Positions 23,139 through 31,755 of a stretch of DNA of 39,581 bases are shown here, one piece after another. A program made the position numbers and the translations under genes. How positions within the stretch are numbered: position 1 is the first letter of the stretch; each line of letters begins with the position of its first letter. This DNA is from Paraburkholderia piptadeniae (GTDB lineage Bacteria > Pseudomonadota > Gammaproteobacteria > Burkholderiales > Burkholderiaceae), in contig NZ_CYGY02000076.1 in the NCBI RefSeq assembly GCF_900007165.1, positions 1-39,581 on the forward strand, written 5' to 3'. Under the pieces are notes generated by a model. It saw only the letters and a list, made by a program, of their open reading frames with translations, was not told the DNA's origin and searched no databases.

Positions 23139-24605
23139 ATGATGACCCATACAACAAGCAGGAGGCCGCGTGCCCGGCTCGCGGCCATCCCTGCTGCCGC
23201 AATGCTGTATGCACTCTCGCAGGGGGCGGGCGCACAGGCGCTCAACAGCCAGTCGCTCGAAGAACGGCTCAATACGCTGATGCGCGTGGTCGACGTGCAG
23301 CAGCGGCAGATCCAGTCGCTCGAGCGGCAGGTGACGAATCTGGAAATGGCGCAGCGCGGCCGCGGCGCGCCGGGCTATGGCGCGCCCGCCGGCAGCGAAG
23401 CCGTCGCCGAGCAGCCGGGCGCCGACGGCCTGCCCGTACCGCTGCCGCCGCTCGCGCAGGTGACGCCGGGCGCGCCCGCGCCGGGCAACGCGACGGGCAC
23501 CGCGACGGGCGTGCCCGTCAATCCGCCCGCGCCGGAGGGCGCGTCGGCGGCCGGCTCACCGGGCACGAGCAACCCGAACGCGCAGGCGAGCGGCCCGGGC
23601 CTGCCGGAAGGCGCCGTCGGCCAGACGCAGAAGGCAGCCGAGCCCGTGCGCACGCAGGCCGAAGAAGCCGTCGTGCAGCGCGAGCACGCGCCCCTCTTCG
23701 ATCACAAGCTGACGCTGGACTGGGGTATCAGCGACACCTACTACGATCGCCGCCAGCTGCAGCTGTCGGGCTTCCTCGCGCTCGACGCGATTTTCCTCGG
23801 CAACATCAATCTGGGGCAGACCAAGTCGCACCAGATCATGGCCGATCTCGACACGCGCTACGGTCTGACGGACCGCATCAGCGTCGACGTCGACGTGCCG
23901 TATGTGTACCGGCACAGCCAGTTCATCGTCGGCGGCGCGGGGGGCGCGGCCAACACGCTGTCCGATGCGTCCGTCAATTCGAATGCGATCGGCGACGTCA
24001 ACTTCGGGATCTACTACCAGTTCCTGAAAGAGACCAACAACATTCCGGATGTCGTCGGCAGCCTGCGCGTGAAAGCGCCGACGGGCACCTCGCCGTTCGG
24101 CCTCAAGGTCGTGCAGCTCGACCCCGGCAACACGAACCTCGTCGCGCCGTCGAAGCTGCCAACGGGCACGGGCTTCTGGAACATCACGGCGGGCCTGTCG
24201 GTGCTGAAGACCTACGACCCCGTCGTGCTGTTCGGCAGCCTCTCCTACACGTACAACGTCGCGCGCTCGTTCGAGGACATTTCGTCGGTGGTCGGACAGA
24301 CGCAGCCGGCGACCGTGAAGCTCGGCGACATCTTCCAGTTCGGCGCAGGCGTGGCGCTTGCATTCTCCGACAAGGACTCGGCCAGCATCTCGTACACGCT
24401 CGCGCTGCAGCCCTCGTCGAAGACGAAGGCGCCGGGCGGCGATTACGTGAAGGTGCCGGGCAGCGAAACGACGGCCGCCGTGATGAATTTCGGACTGAAC
24501 CATGTGGTGAACAAGCATCTGACGATCAACGGTTCGGTGTCGATCGGCATGACGCCCGACGCGCCGAACTACGTGATCGGCGTGCGCTTTCCCTACACCT
24601 TTTGA
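23139..24605 (+). CDS. FapF-like outer-membrane amyloid transporter
   Basis: A 488-residue outer-membrane protein. The signal peptide ends near residue 32 (AGA before QALNS). Residues 38-72 form a heptad-rich coiled coil (SLEERLNTLMRVVDVQQRQI). A Gly/Pro/Ala-rich linker covers about 74-170, and a beta-barrel runs from about 186 to the end, closing with VIGVRFPYTF (terminal Phe). This is the architecture of FapF, a trimeric secretin-like pore for Fap subunits whose N-terminal coiled coil lies in the periplasm. The ATG at 23139 is chosen because GGGGGA lies just upstream and a proper signal peptide follows. Regulator gene 24630 starts 24 bp later. Confidence 0.87.
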   Translation: MMTHTTSRRPRARLAAIPAAAMLYALSQGAGAQALNSQSLEERLNTLMRVVDVQQRQIQSLERQVTNLEMAQRGRGAPGYGAPAGSEAVAEQPGADGLPVPLPPLAQVTPGAPAPGNATGTATGVPVNPPAPEGASAAGSPGTSNPNAQASGPGLPEGAVGQTQKAAEPVRTQAEEAVVQREHAPLFDHKLTLDWGISDTYYDRRQLQLSGFLALDAIFLGNINLGQTKSHQIMADLDTRYGLTDRISVDVDVPYVYRHSQFIVGGAGGAANTLSDASVNSNAIGDVNFGIYYQFLKETNNIPDVVGSLRVKAPTGTSPFGLKVVQLDPGNTNLVAPSKLPTGTGFWNITAGLSVLKTYDPVVLFGSLSYTYNVARSFEDISSVVGQTQPATVKLGDIFQFGAGVALAFSDKDSASISYTLALQPSSKTKAPGGDYVKVPGSETTAAVMNFGLNHVVNKHLTINGSVSIGMTPDAPNYVIGVRFPYTF

Positions 24606-24629
24606 CGTGACACTGATACGAGGCAGATC

Positions 24630-26168
24630 GTGCGCGAAACTTCTCACCTGAGCCCCGTTCCCGCGCCAGCCGGCGCCGGGCTGCGCCTGGCGGCGTCGCA
24701 CGGGTCCACGACACCCACCGCACCCGACGCATCCGACGCGGCTCCGACGGCCGTCGACACGCGCGTCGCGACGCGCATCCTGCTGTACGTCGCGCGCGCG
24801 CCCGACGACGCGCTCGTCGAGCATCTGAAAAGCCGTGGCTGGAACGTGCTCGTCGCGCGCTCGGCGCACGAGGTCGGACGGCTCATCAAGCCCGCGACGG
24901 TCTGCGCGGGCATCGCCGACATGGCTAGCTTCGCGGTGCGCGAGCTGCCGAGCCTCGAACCGAGCCTGCGCGCGCAGCAGGTCGGCTGGATCGCGCTGGC
25001 GAACTCCGAGCGGCTCGCCGATCCTGACGTGCGGCGGCTGATTCGCCACTACTGCTTCGACTACGTGAAGATTCCCGTGGCGAACGCGACCATCGACTAT
25101 CTGGTCGGCCACGCGTACGGCATGGTCAATCTGTGCGAACCCGACATGCCGCCCGACACCACGAGCGCGAGCGACGACGAAATGGTCGGCACCTGCGAAG
25201 CGATGCAGCAACTGTTCCGCACGATCCGCAAGGTCGCGAACACCGATGCGAGCGTGTTCATCTCGGGCGAATCGGGCACGGGCAAGGAGCTGACGGCGCT
25301 CGCGATCCACGAGCGCTCGCCGCGCCGCAAGTCCCCGTTCGTCCCGATCAACTGCGGCGCGATTCCGCATCACCTGCTGCAATCGGAGCTGTTCGGCTAC
25401 GAGCGCGGCGCGTTTACGGGCGCAAACCAGCGCAAGATCGGCCGCGTCGAGGCGGCCAACGGCGGCACGCTCTTTCTCGACGAAATCGGCGATCTGCCGA
25501 TGGAAAGCCAGGCGAGTCTGCTGCGCTTCCTGCAAGAGGGCAAGATCGAGCGCCTCGGCGGCCATGAATCGATTCCCGTCGACGTGCGCATCATCTCCGC
25601 GACGCACGTCGATCTCGAAGACGCGATGAGCGATGGGCGCTTCCGCGCGGACCTGTTCCACCGGCTGTGCGTGCTGCGCGTCGACGAACCGCCGCTGCGC
25701 ACGCGCGGCAAGGACATCGAGCTCCTCGCGCATCACATCCTCGGCAAGTTCAAGACCGATAACGCGCGCAAGATTCGCGGCTTCACGCCGTCGGCGATCG
25801 AGGCGATGTACAACTACCACTGGCCGGGCAACGTACGCGAACTGATCAACCGCGTGCGACGCGCGATCGTGATGGCGGAGAACAAGCTGATCTCCGCCGA
25901 AGACCTCGACCTCTCGCACTTCAGCGAGCAGCAGACGATGAGCCTCGCGCAGGCGCGCGAAGCCGCCGAGAAGCGCGCGATCGAAGCCGCGCTGCTGCGG
26001 CACCGCCACCGGCTCAACGAGGCGGCGGCGGACCTCGGGATTTCGCGCGTGACGCTGTACAGGCTGATGGGCACGCACGGTCTGCGCGATACGTCGAATG
26101 ACGACAAGGCGGGCTTCAAAGGCGACGAGAAAGAGCTGTACGCCAGCGATCAGGACGCGCGCGAGTAG
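24630..26168 (+). CDS. Second VpsR-like sigma-54 activator, last gene of the amyloid operon
   Basis: A 512-residue enhancer-binding protein, closely similar to the regulator at 16219-17616. It has about 45 extra Ala/Thr/Pro-rich residues first, then a VpsR-type receiver-like domain (about 48-165), an AAA+ domain with Walker A GESGTGKE (213-220), GAFTGA (260-265) and LFLDEI (281-286), and a Fis-type HTH near the C-terminus (DLGISRVTLYRLMG). The start is GTG at 24630 with GAGG six bases upstream. It lies 24 bp after the FapF-like gene on the same strand, so it is probably co-transcribed and could form a positive feedback loop on the amyloid promoter. Binding of c-di-GMP is known for VpsR and only inferred here. 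Confidence 0.9.
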   Translation: MRETSHLSPVPAPAGAGLRLAASHGSTTPTAPDASDAAPTAVDTRVATRILLYVARAPDDALVEHLKSRGWNVLVARSAHEVGRLIKPATVCAGIADMASFAVRELPSLEPSLRAQQVGWIALANSERLADPDVRRLIRHYCFDYVKIPVANATIDYLVGHAYGMVNLCEPDMPPDTTSASDDEMVGTCEAMQQLFRTIRKVANTDASVFISGESGTGKELTALAIHERSPRRKSPFVPINCGAIPHHLLQSELFGYERGAFTGANQRKIGRVEAANGGTLFLDEIGDLPMESQASLLRFLQEGKIERLGGHESIPVDVRIISATHVDLEDAMSDGRFRADLFHRLCVLRVDEPPLRTRGKDIELLAHHILGKFKTDNARKIRGFTPSAIEAMYNYHWPGNVRELINRVRRAIVMAENKLISAEDLDLSHFSEQQTMSLAQAREAAEKRAIEAALLRHRHRLNEAAADLGISRVTLYRLMGTHGLRDTSNDDKAGFKGDEKELYASDQDARE

Positions 26169-26266
26169 CGCCTCTGCGTGCGATCTGAGCGGCCTGATGC
26201 GATGCGAGCGGCGCGGGCCGTCTCGCACGCTGCGCGGCGTGCCCGGCCGGGCGGCGCGCGCTCGGG

Positions 26267-26272
26267 TAGAAT
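26267..26272 (+). promoter_or_regulatory. Possible -10 element of folA
   Basis: TAGAAT lies 39 bp before the folA ATG. The -35 region is not convincing, so this is tentative. Confidence 0.3.
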
Positions 26273-26311
26273 CGGCTTCCGCTTTCCGCTACCCGTTCCA
26301 TACTTTCTCGC

Positions 26312-26812
26312 ATGACGACGCTCACCCTGATCGTCGCTCGCGCCCGCAATGGCGTGATCGGCCGTGACAACCAGCTGCCCTGGCGGCTTCCCGAAGACCT
26401 CGCTTTCTTCAAGCGTACGACGATGGGCGCGCCCATCGTGATGGGCCGCAAGACGCACGAATCGATCGGCCGCGTGCTGCCGGGACGGCGCAACATCGTC
26501 GTCTCGCGCGACGCGCAGCGCCAGTTCGCCGGCTGCGACACCGTCACGAATCTCGACGACGCGCTGGCGCTCGCGGCGCGCGACAATGCGTCCGAGGCGT
26601 TTCTGATCGGCGGCGCGCAACTGTACGAGGAAGGCTTGCGGCGCGCGGACAAGATGATCGTCACCGAAATTCACGCGGACTTCGAAGGCGACGCGACGTT
26701 TCCCGCGCCCGATCCCGCGCAGTGGGAAGAAGTCGCGCGCGAGACGCATCGCGCGAAAGAGCCGAACGAGTTCGAGTATGCGTTCGTGACGTATCGGCGC
26801 AAGGCGCGTTGA
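26312..26812 (+). CDS. folA: Dihydrofolate reductase
   Basis: A 166-residue cytosolic enzyme that reduces the dihydrofolate made by thymidylate synthase, using NADPH. Conserved stretches are ARNGVIGRDNQLPWRLPEDL (substrate and cofactor loop), MGRKTHESIGR and EAFLIGGAQLYEE. The acidic active-site residue is in LPEDL. Length is normal. The ATG at 26312 opens MTTLTLIVARA, the expected first strand. It is followed by a strong bidirectional terminator shared with pmbA. Confidence 0.97.
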   Translation: MTTLTLIVARARNGVIGRDNQLPWRLPEDLAFFKRTTMGAPIVMGRKTHESIGRVLPGRRNIVVSRDAQRQFAGCDTVTNLDDALALAARDNASEAFLIGGAQLYEEGLRRADKMIVTEIHADFEGDATFPAPDPAQWEEVARETHRAKEPNEFEYAFVTYRRKAR

Positions 26813-26840
26813 GCCTCTGGCCCCTGCCCGATGCAAAGAA

Positions 26841-26870
26841 AAAAGCCACGGAATCGCTTCCGTGGCTTTT
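26841..26870. terminator. Bidirectional Rho-independent terminator, folA/pmbA
   Basis: AAAAGCCACGGAA (26841-26853) pairs perfectly with TTCCGTGGCTTTT (26858-26870) around TCGC. A and T runs sit on either side. It lies between the convergent folA and pmbA genes. Confidence 0.92.
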
Positions 26871-26905
26871 GCGCTTTTGAAGCGGCTTACGCCTCGATGT
26901 ACCGC

Positions 26906-28276
26906 TTATTGCCCCGCGACAGTCATCCGCTCGATCAGCACCGAGCCCGTCTGCTTGGTGCCGCGCACGATGGTATCCGCGCCGATCGCGACGATATGCC
27001 GGAACATTTCCTGCAGCGTGCTTGCGACCGTGATCTCCTCGACCGGGTACTGGATCTTGCCGTTCTCGACCCAGAAGCCTGACGCGCCGCGCGAATAGTC
27101 GCCCGTCACGTAGTTGACGCCCTGCCCCATCAGTTCCGTCAGCAGCAGGCCCGTGCCGAGCTTGCGCAGCATTTCCTCGAAGTCGTCCGAGTCCTGCGTG
27201 AGCGCGCTGCGCAGCGACAGGTTGTGCGAGCCGCCCGCGTTGCCCGTCGTCGGCATGCCGAGCTTGCGCGCCGAGTACGTCGACAGGAAATAGCCTTCGA
27301 CGACGCCGTCCTTCACGACGGCGCGCTGCTTCGTGCGCACGCCTTCTTCGTCGAACGGCGCGCTGCCCATCGCGCGCGGCACATGCGGGTCTTCGACGAT
27401 CTGCACATGCGGCGCGAACACCGGCTTGCCGAGACTGTCGACGAGAAACGACGTCTTGCGATAAAGCGCGCCGCCGCTCGTCGCCTGCACGAACGCGCCG
27501 AGCAGGCCCGCCGCGAGCGGCGCCTCGAACAGCACGGGCACCTTGCGCGTGTCGAGTCCGCGCGCACCCATGCGCGCGAGTGCGCGCTCGGCGGCATAGC
27601 GGCCGACGGCTTCCGGGTCGGCGAGCTCGCCTGCGCTGCGCTTTGACGTGTACCAGTCGTCGCGCTGCATGTTGCGGCCGCTGCCCGCGATGGGCGCGCA
27701 CGCCACATAGTGACGCGAGTACGGATAGCCCGCGAGAAAGCCGCGCGACGTGCCCAGCACGAACTGCGAATGCTGCGCCGATACGCTCGCGCCTTCCGAG
27801 TTCTTGATCAGCGGGCTCGTGGCGAATGCGGCGTCTTCCGCGCGGCGCGCGAGTTCGACGGCTTCGTCCGCATCCAGATTCCACGGGTGATACAAGTCGA
27901 GATCGCGCGGATCGGCTTCGAGCAGCTCTTCCTCGGCGAGGCCCGCGCAGTCGTCTTCCGCCGTGAAGCGCGCGATGTTGTACGCGGCCATCACCGTGTC
28001 CTTCAGCGCTTCGGGCGAAAAGTCAGACGTACTCGCGTTGCCGCGCTTGTTGCCGAAGAAGACCGTCACGCCGACCATCTTGTCGCGGTTGTGCTCGATC
28101 GTCTCGACTTCGCCACGCCGCACGGAGACAGACAGGCCGTCGCCTTCGGAGATTTCGGTTGCCGCATCGGATGCGCCGAGCGACTTTGCGTGGCGAAGAA
28201 TGTCGGAGGCGATTTCCTTCAGTTCGTCCTGCGTGTGCGGGAAAAAACGTTGCCTGACTTCCGTGTCTGCTGCCAT
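26906..28276 (-). CDS. pmbA: TldD/PmbA family metalloprotease component
   Basis: A 456-residue cytosolic protein of the TldD/PmbA (TldE) family. In E. coli, TldD and TldE form a heterodimeric zinc protease that degrades unfolded peptides and takes part in microcin B17 maturation and CcdA turnover. The metal ligands are in TldD, so PmbA acts as the non-metal partner. Conserved features are LGASDAATEISEGDGLSVSV, the VGVTVFFGNKRGNASTSDFS region and the C-terminal TGDYSRGASGFWVENG. TldD itself is not in the window. It is divergent from yjgA. Confidence 0.93.
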   Translation of the reverse strand: MAADTEVRQRFFPHTQDELKEIASDILRHAKSLGASDAATEISEGDGLSVSVRRGEVETIEHNRDKMVGVTVFFGNKRGNASTSDFSPEALKDTVMAAYNIARFTAEDDCAGLAEEELLEADPRDLDLYHPWNLDADEAVELARRAEDAAFATSPLIKNSEGASVSAQHSQFVLGTSRGFLAGYPYSRHYVACAPIAGSGRNMQRDDWYTSKRSAGELADPEAVGRYAAERALARMGARGLDTRKVPVLFEAPLAAGLLGAFVQATSGGALYRKTSFLVDSLGKPVFAPHVQIVEDPHVPRAMGSAPFDEEGVRTKQRAVVKDGVVEGYFLSTYSARKLGMPTTGNAGGSHNLSLRSALTQDSDDFEEMLRKLGTGLLLTELMGQGVNYVTGDYSRGASGFWVENGKIQYPVEEITVASTLQEMFRHIVAIGADTIVRGTKQTGSVLIERMTVAGQ

Positions 28277-28517
28277 TGTCGTTTGCCGTCCTGAGTTGCC
28301 GTGCGGTCTGGGCCGAAGCCCGCGAGAGTTCGTTGTTGCAAGTTGCGATGCTTCGCCGGCCTGTGTGCCGACGCATCACGCGATCATAGCAAGCTCTACG
28401 CTGGCGTACCTGGCATTCGCAAATGCCTCGCGGCGACACGATGCGCGGCCCGGGCGGAGCGGTTGGCGCGACGTGCAGCGGGCTTGGCGACAGGCCCGGC
28501 AAGTTACAATACCGCGC

Positions 28518-29126
28518 ATGACACGCAAAACCCGCATTCAACCGATAACACCCGCTGACGTCGACGACGACAACGGGTATGACCGTCCCAGCAAATCGCA
28601 ACTGAAGCGCGAAATGCACGCGTTGCAGGCGCTGGGCGAAGAACTCGCCGCGCTGCCGAAAGACGCGCTGAAGCGCATGCCGATGCCGGAAGCGCTCGAC
28701 GAAGCGGTACGCGAGGCGCGCCGCATCACCGATCACGAAGGCAAGCGCCGCCAGATGCAGTACGTCGGCAAGGTGATGCGCGGCCTGACCGACGACGAAA
28801 CGGGCGCGCTGCGCGAGGCGCTCGACAAGTACAACGGCGTCAACAAGGCCGAGACGGCGCGCCTGCACTGGATCGAGCGCACGCGCGAACAGCTGCTCGC
28901 CGACGACGCAGCGCTGACGGAATTCATCCGCGTGCATCCCGACGCCGATCCGCAGCAGGGCCGCACGCTGATCCGCAATGCGCGCAAGGAAGTGCAGCAA
29001 GGCAAGCCGCCGCGCTATTTCCGCGAGCTGTTCCAGTGGATCAAGAACGCGGACGGCGCCGGCGCGGAGGACGACGAAGCCGCTACCCACGATTCGGACG
29101 ACGACGATGACGATTCCCACGCGTAA
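28518..29126 (+). CDS. darP: YjgA/DarP family ribosome-associated protein
   Basis: A 202-residue highly charged, mainly helical protein of the DUF615/YjgA family. In E. coli it associates with the large ribosomal subunit and helps its late assembly. Family stretches seen are RPSKSQLKREMHALQALGEE, RRQMQYVGKVMR and KYFRELF-like KPPRYFRELFQWIK near the end. The C-terminus is an acidic tail rich in Asp. The ATG at 28518 gives the family start. Its last 20 bp overlap the start of mog, so the two are coupled. Divergence from pmbA is a conserved arrangement in many proteobacteria. Confidence 0.93.
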   Translation: MTRKTRIQPITPADVDDDNGYDRPSKSQLKREMHALQALGEELAALPKDALKRMPMPEALDEAVREARRITDHEGKRRQMQYVGKVMRGLTDDETGALREALDKYNGVNKAETARLHWIERTREQLLADDAALTEFIRVHPDADPQQGRTLIRNARKEVQQGKPPRYFRELFQWIKNADGAGAEDDEAATHDSDDDDDDSHA

Positions 29127-29733
29127 TCATCCCGACGAGCTGATCGTCGGCCTTGTGTCGATCAGCGACCGCGCAAGCACGGGCGTCTACGAGGACAAGG
29201 GCATACCTTCGTTGCAGGAGTGGCTCGGAAGCGCCCTGACGTCGCCGTTTCGCACGGAAACGCGCCTGATCCAGGACGACGCGCCGACCATCACGAAGAC
29301 GCTGATCGAACTGGTCGACGAAGCAGGCTGCGATCTCGTGCTGACCACGGGCGGCACGGGCCCCGCGCGCCGCGACGTGACGCCCGAGGCGACGCTCGCG
29401 GCCGGGACGAAGGAAATGCCGGGCTTCGGCGAGCAGATGCGGCAGATCAGCCTGAACTTCGTGCCGACGGCGATCCTGTCGCGTCAGGTGGCCGTGATCC
29501 GCGAGACGGCCGAACGCGCCGCGCTGATCATCAATCTGCCGGGGCAGCCGAAATCGATCAGGGAGACGCTAGAGGGCCTGCGCGACGAGGCAGGCAAAGT
29601 GAAGGTGCCGGGCATCTTCGCCGCCGTGCCGTATTGCATCGATCTGATCGGCGGCCCGTACATCGAAACGAACGCCGACGTGGTGGCGGCGTTCCGGCCG
29701 AAGAGCGCAGTGCGCGCTCCGCGGCAGGGCTGA
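29107..29733 (+). CDS. mog: Molybdopterin adenylyltransferase
   Basis: A 208-residue cytosolic enzyme that adenylates molybdopterin before molybdate insertion in molybdenum-cofactor synthesis. The MoCF-biosynthesis signature LVLTTGGTGPARRDVTPEAT is present at about residues 77-96, as is the ISDRASTGVYEDKGIPSLQEW start region typical of Mog. The ATG at 29107 lies inside the end of the yjgA gene (20-bp overlap). It converges on orn with a single base between the stop codons. MoaB is a close relative; the length and the N-terminal sequence favour Mog. Confidence 0.93.
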   Translation: MTIPTRNHPDELIVGLVSISDRASTGVYEDKGIPSLQEWLGSALTSPFRTETRLIQDDAPTITKTLIELVDEAGCDLVLTTGGTGPARRDVTPEATLAAGTKEMPGFGEQMRQISLNFVPTAILSRQVAVIRETAERAALIINLPGQPKSIRETLEGLRDEAGKVKVPGIFAAVPYCIDLIGGPYIETNADVVAAFRPKSAVRAPRQG

Positions 29734-29734
29734 G

Positions 29735-30364
29735 TTATTTCGCCGGCGCGTCGGTGGACGGCGCATCGGCAGCCGTGCTCGCGGCCGGGATCAGAAAATG
29801 CTCGCGGTAGTAGCGCAGCTCGTCGATCGATTCGTGGATGTCAGCGAGCGCCGTATGCATCGCGCGCTTCTGGAAACCCTTGTAGATCGCCGGTTGCCAG
29901 CGGCGGCACAGTTCCTTGAGCGTGCTGACGTCGAGGTTGCGGTAATGGAAGAACGTCTCCAGCTCGGGCATCCAGCGCGCCATGAAACGGCGGTCCTGGC
30001 AGATCGAGTTGCCGCACATCGGCGACTTGCCGGGCGGCACGTACTGACCGAGGAACGCGCGGATCTGTCCGGTCGCGTCGGCTTCCGTCACCGTCGACGC
30101 GCGCACGCGGTCGATCAGCCCCGAACGGCCGTGCGTGTTCTTGTTCCAGTCGTCCATTTTGCCGAGCGTCTCGTCGCTCTGGTGGATCGCGAGCACGGGG
30201 CCTTCGACGACTTTATCGAGCGTCGAATTGGTCACGACGACAGCGATTTCGATGATGCGGTCGTTGTCGGGATCGAGCCCCGTCATCTCCATGTCGAGCC
30301 AGACGAGGTTCATGTCGCTGCGCACGAGCGGCGGCTGATCGACGGATTCGATAATGTCAGTCAT
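29735..30364 (-). CDS. orn: Oligoribonuclease
   Basis: A 209-residue 3'-5' exoribonuclease of the DEDDh family that degrades 2-5-nt RNAs, including pGpG from c-di-GMP breakdown. The catalytic acids are visible in LVWLDMEMTGLD, MCGNSICQDRRF and the HTALADIHESIDE stretch. Residues 1-19 and a Thr/Ala/Pro tail of about 20 residues extend beyond the E. coli enzyme (181). The ATG at 30364 (MTDIIES) is preferred to the TTG three codons upstream. Its link to c-di-GMP turnover is of interest because VpsR-like regulators lie in the window, though no direct connection is shown. Confidence 0.96.
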   Translation of the reverse strand: MTDIIESVDQPPLVRSDMNLVWLDMEMTGLDPDNDRIIEIAVVVTNSTLDKVVEGPVLAIHQSDETLGKMDDWNKNTHGRSGLIDRVRASTVTEADATGQIRAFLGQYVPPGKSPMCGNSICQDRRFMARWMPELETFFHYRNLDVSTLKELCRRWQPAIYKGFQKRAMHTALADIHESIDELRYYREHFLIPAASTAADAPSTDAPAK

Positions 30365-30461
30365 TGAAGGCAACCTTGGTTTGGAACGGGCGCGAGCGGG
30401 TCAGGCGACACCCGCAATGGGCCAATGATGGCGCGCTCCCGCCCGCAGACAGGAACAAACA

Positions 30462-30467
30462 TATAAT
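30462..30467 (+). promoter_or_regulatory. Possible -10 element of the Ste24-type gene
   Basis: TATAAT lies 29 bp before the ATG at 30496, in a short divergent intergenic region. No good -35 is seen at the standard distance. Confidence 0.4.
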
Positions 30468-30495
30468 TCTCGCATAGAACCCACGGATTCCCCGG

Positions 30496-31755
30496 ATGCC
30501 TACTCTGTACTTCACCGTTCTGTTCGTGATCGCCGTGGCGGCGATGGTCGGCATGAAACTCTGGCTCGCGTCGCGCCAGGTCCGCTTCGTCGCGGCGCAC
30601 CGTGAAAGGGTGCCGCAGCAGTTCGCGGGTACGATCGCTCTGTCCGCGCATCAGCGCGCCGCCGACTACACCATCGAACGCACGCGGCTCACGATGATGG
30701 AGATCGTCGTCGGCGCGGCCGTGCTGATCGCGCTCACCCTGCTCGGCGGCGTGCAGATTCTCGATCTGGCCATCGGCGACTGGTTCGGCCAGGGCTATAT
30801 CGGGCAGATTGCGCTGGTCGCGGTCGTGATCGCGATCACGGGCGCCGTCGACCTGCCGTTCGAGTACTACCGCCAGTTCGTGATCGAACAGCGCTTCGGC
30901 TTCAACCGGATGACGAAGCGCATCTTCTTCGTCGACCGCATCAAGGGCGTGCTGCTCGGCGCCGCTTTCGGCCTGCCGCTGCTGTTCGTCGTGCTGTGGC
31001 TGATGAACCAGGCGGGCGCGTACTGGTGGTGGTGGGCGTGGGTCGTCTGGGTCGTGTTCCAGATGCTCGTGCTGGTCCTCTACCCGACCTTCATCGCGCC
31101 GATGTTCAACAAGTTCGAGCCGCTGAGGGACGAAGCGCTCGTCCATCGCATCGACGCGCTGATGAAGCGCTGCGGCTTCGCTGCGAAGGGCCTGTTCGTG
31201 ATGGACGGCAGCCGCCGCTCCGCGCACGGCAATGCGTATTTCACGGGCTTCGGCTCGTCCAAGCGCATCGTGTTCTTCGATACGCTGCTTTCGCGCCTGT
31301 CGGGCGGCGAGATCGAAGCCGTGCTCGCGCATGAACTCGGCCACTTCAAGCGCCGCCATGTGATCAAGCGGATGATCGTCACGTTCGCGATCAGCCTCGC
31401 GATGCTCGCGCTGCTCGGCTGGCTCGCGCAGCGCACGTGGTTCTTCGAAGGCCTCGGCGTGCAGCCGTCGATGACGGGCAGCAACAACGGGCTCGCGCTC
31501 GTGCTGTTTTTCCTCGCGGTGCCCGTGTTCCTGTTCTTCGTGACGCCGCTCGGCAGCCTCTTCTCGCGCAAGCACGAGTTCGAAGCCGACGCGTTCGCCG
31601 CGACGCAGACGGACGCGAGGGATCTCGTCAACGCGCTCGTGAAGCTGTATGAGGACAACGCGTCGACGCTCACGCCCGACCCGCTCTACACGGCGTTCTA
31701 CTACTCGCATCCGCCCGCTTCGCAGCGGATCGACCGGCTGCTGCGTCACGCATGA
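30496..31755 (+). CDS. M48 zinc metalloprotease, Ste24/CAAX protease 1 type
   Basis: A 419-residue inner-membrane protein with several transmembrane segments and the zinc site HELGH (in VLAHELGHFKRRH, about residue 280), plus a downstream Glu in KHEFEADAFA (about 360). Eukaryotic Ste24 trims CAAX proteins. Bacteria lack that substrate, and members of this group probably act in membrane protein quality control, as HtpX does. The length and N-terminal membrane part fit Ste24 rather than the shorter HtpX. Its stop overlaps the rsgA start by 4 bp (ATGA), so they form an operon. Confidence 0.92.
   Translation: MPTLYFTVLFVIAVAAMVGMKLWLASRQVRFVAAHRERVPQQFAGTIALSAHQRAADYTIERTRLTMMEIVVGAAVLIALTLLGGVQILDLAIGDWFGQGYIGQIALVAVVIAITGAVDLPFEYYRQFVIEQRFGFNRMTKRIFFVDRIKGVLLGAAFGLPLLFVVLWLMNQAGAYWWWWAWVVWVVFQMLVLVLYPTFIAPMFNKFEPLRDEALVHRIDALMKRCGFAAKGLFVMDGSRRSAHGNAYFTGFGSSKRIVFFDTLLSRLSGGEIEAVLAHELGHFKRRHVIKRMIVTFAISLAMLALLGWLAQRTWFFEGLGVQPSMTGSNNGLALVLFFLAVPVFLFFVTPLGSLFSRKHEFEADAFAATQTDARDLVNALVKLYEDNASTLTPDPLYTAFYYSHPPASQRIDRLLRHA

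Noticed and set aside
23556..26228. Long minus-strand open frame (890 codons) opposite the FapF-like and regulator genes
   Set aside because: A high-GC shadow: Arg/Ala/Asp/His-rich product with no domain, lying over two well-supported plus-strand genes.
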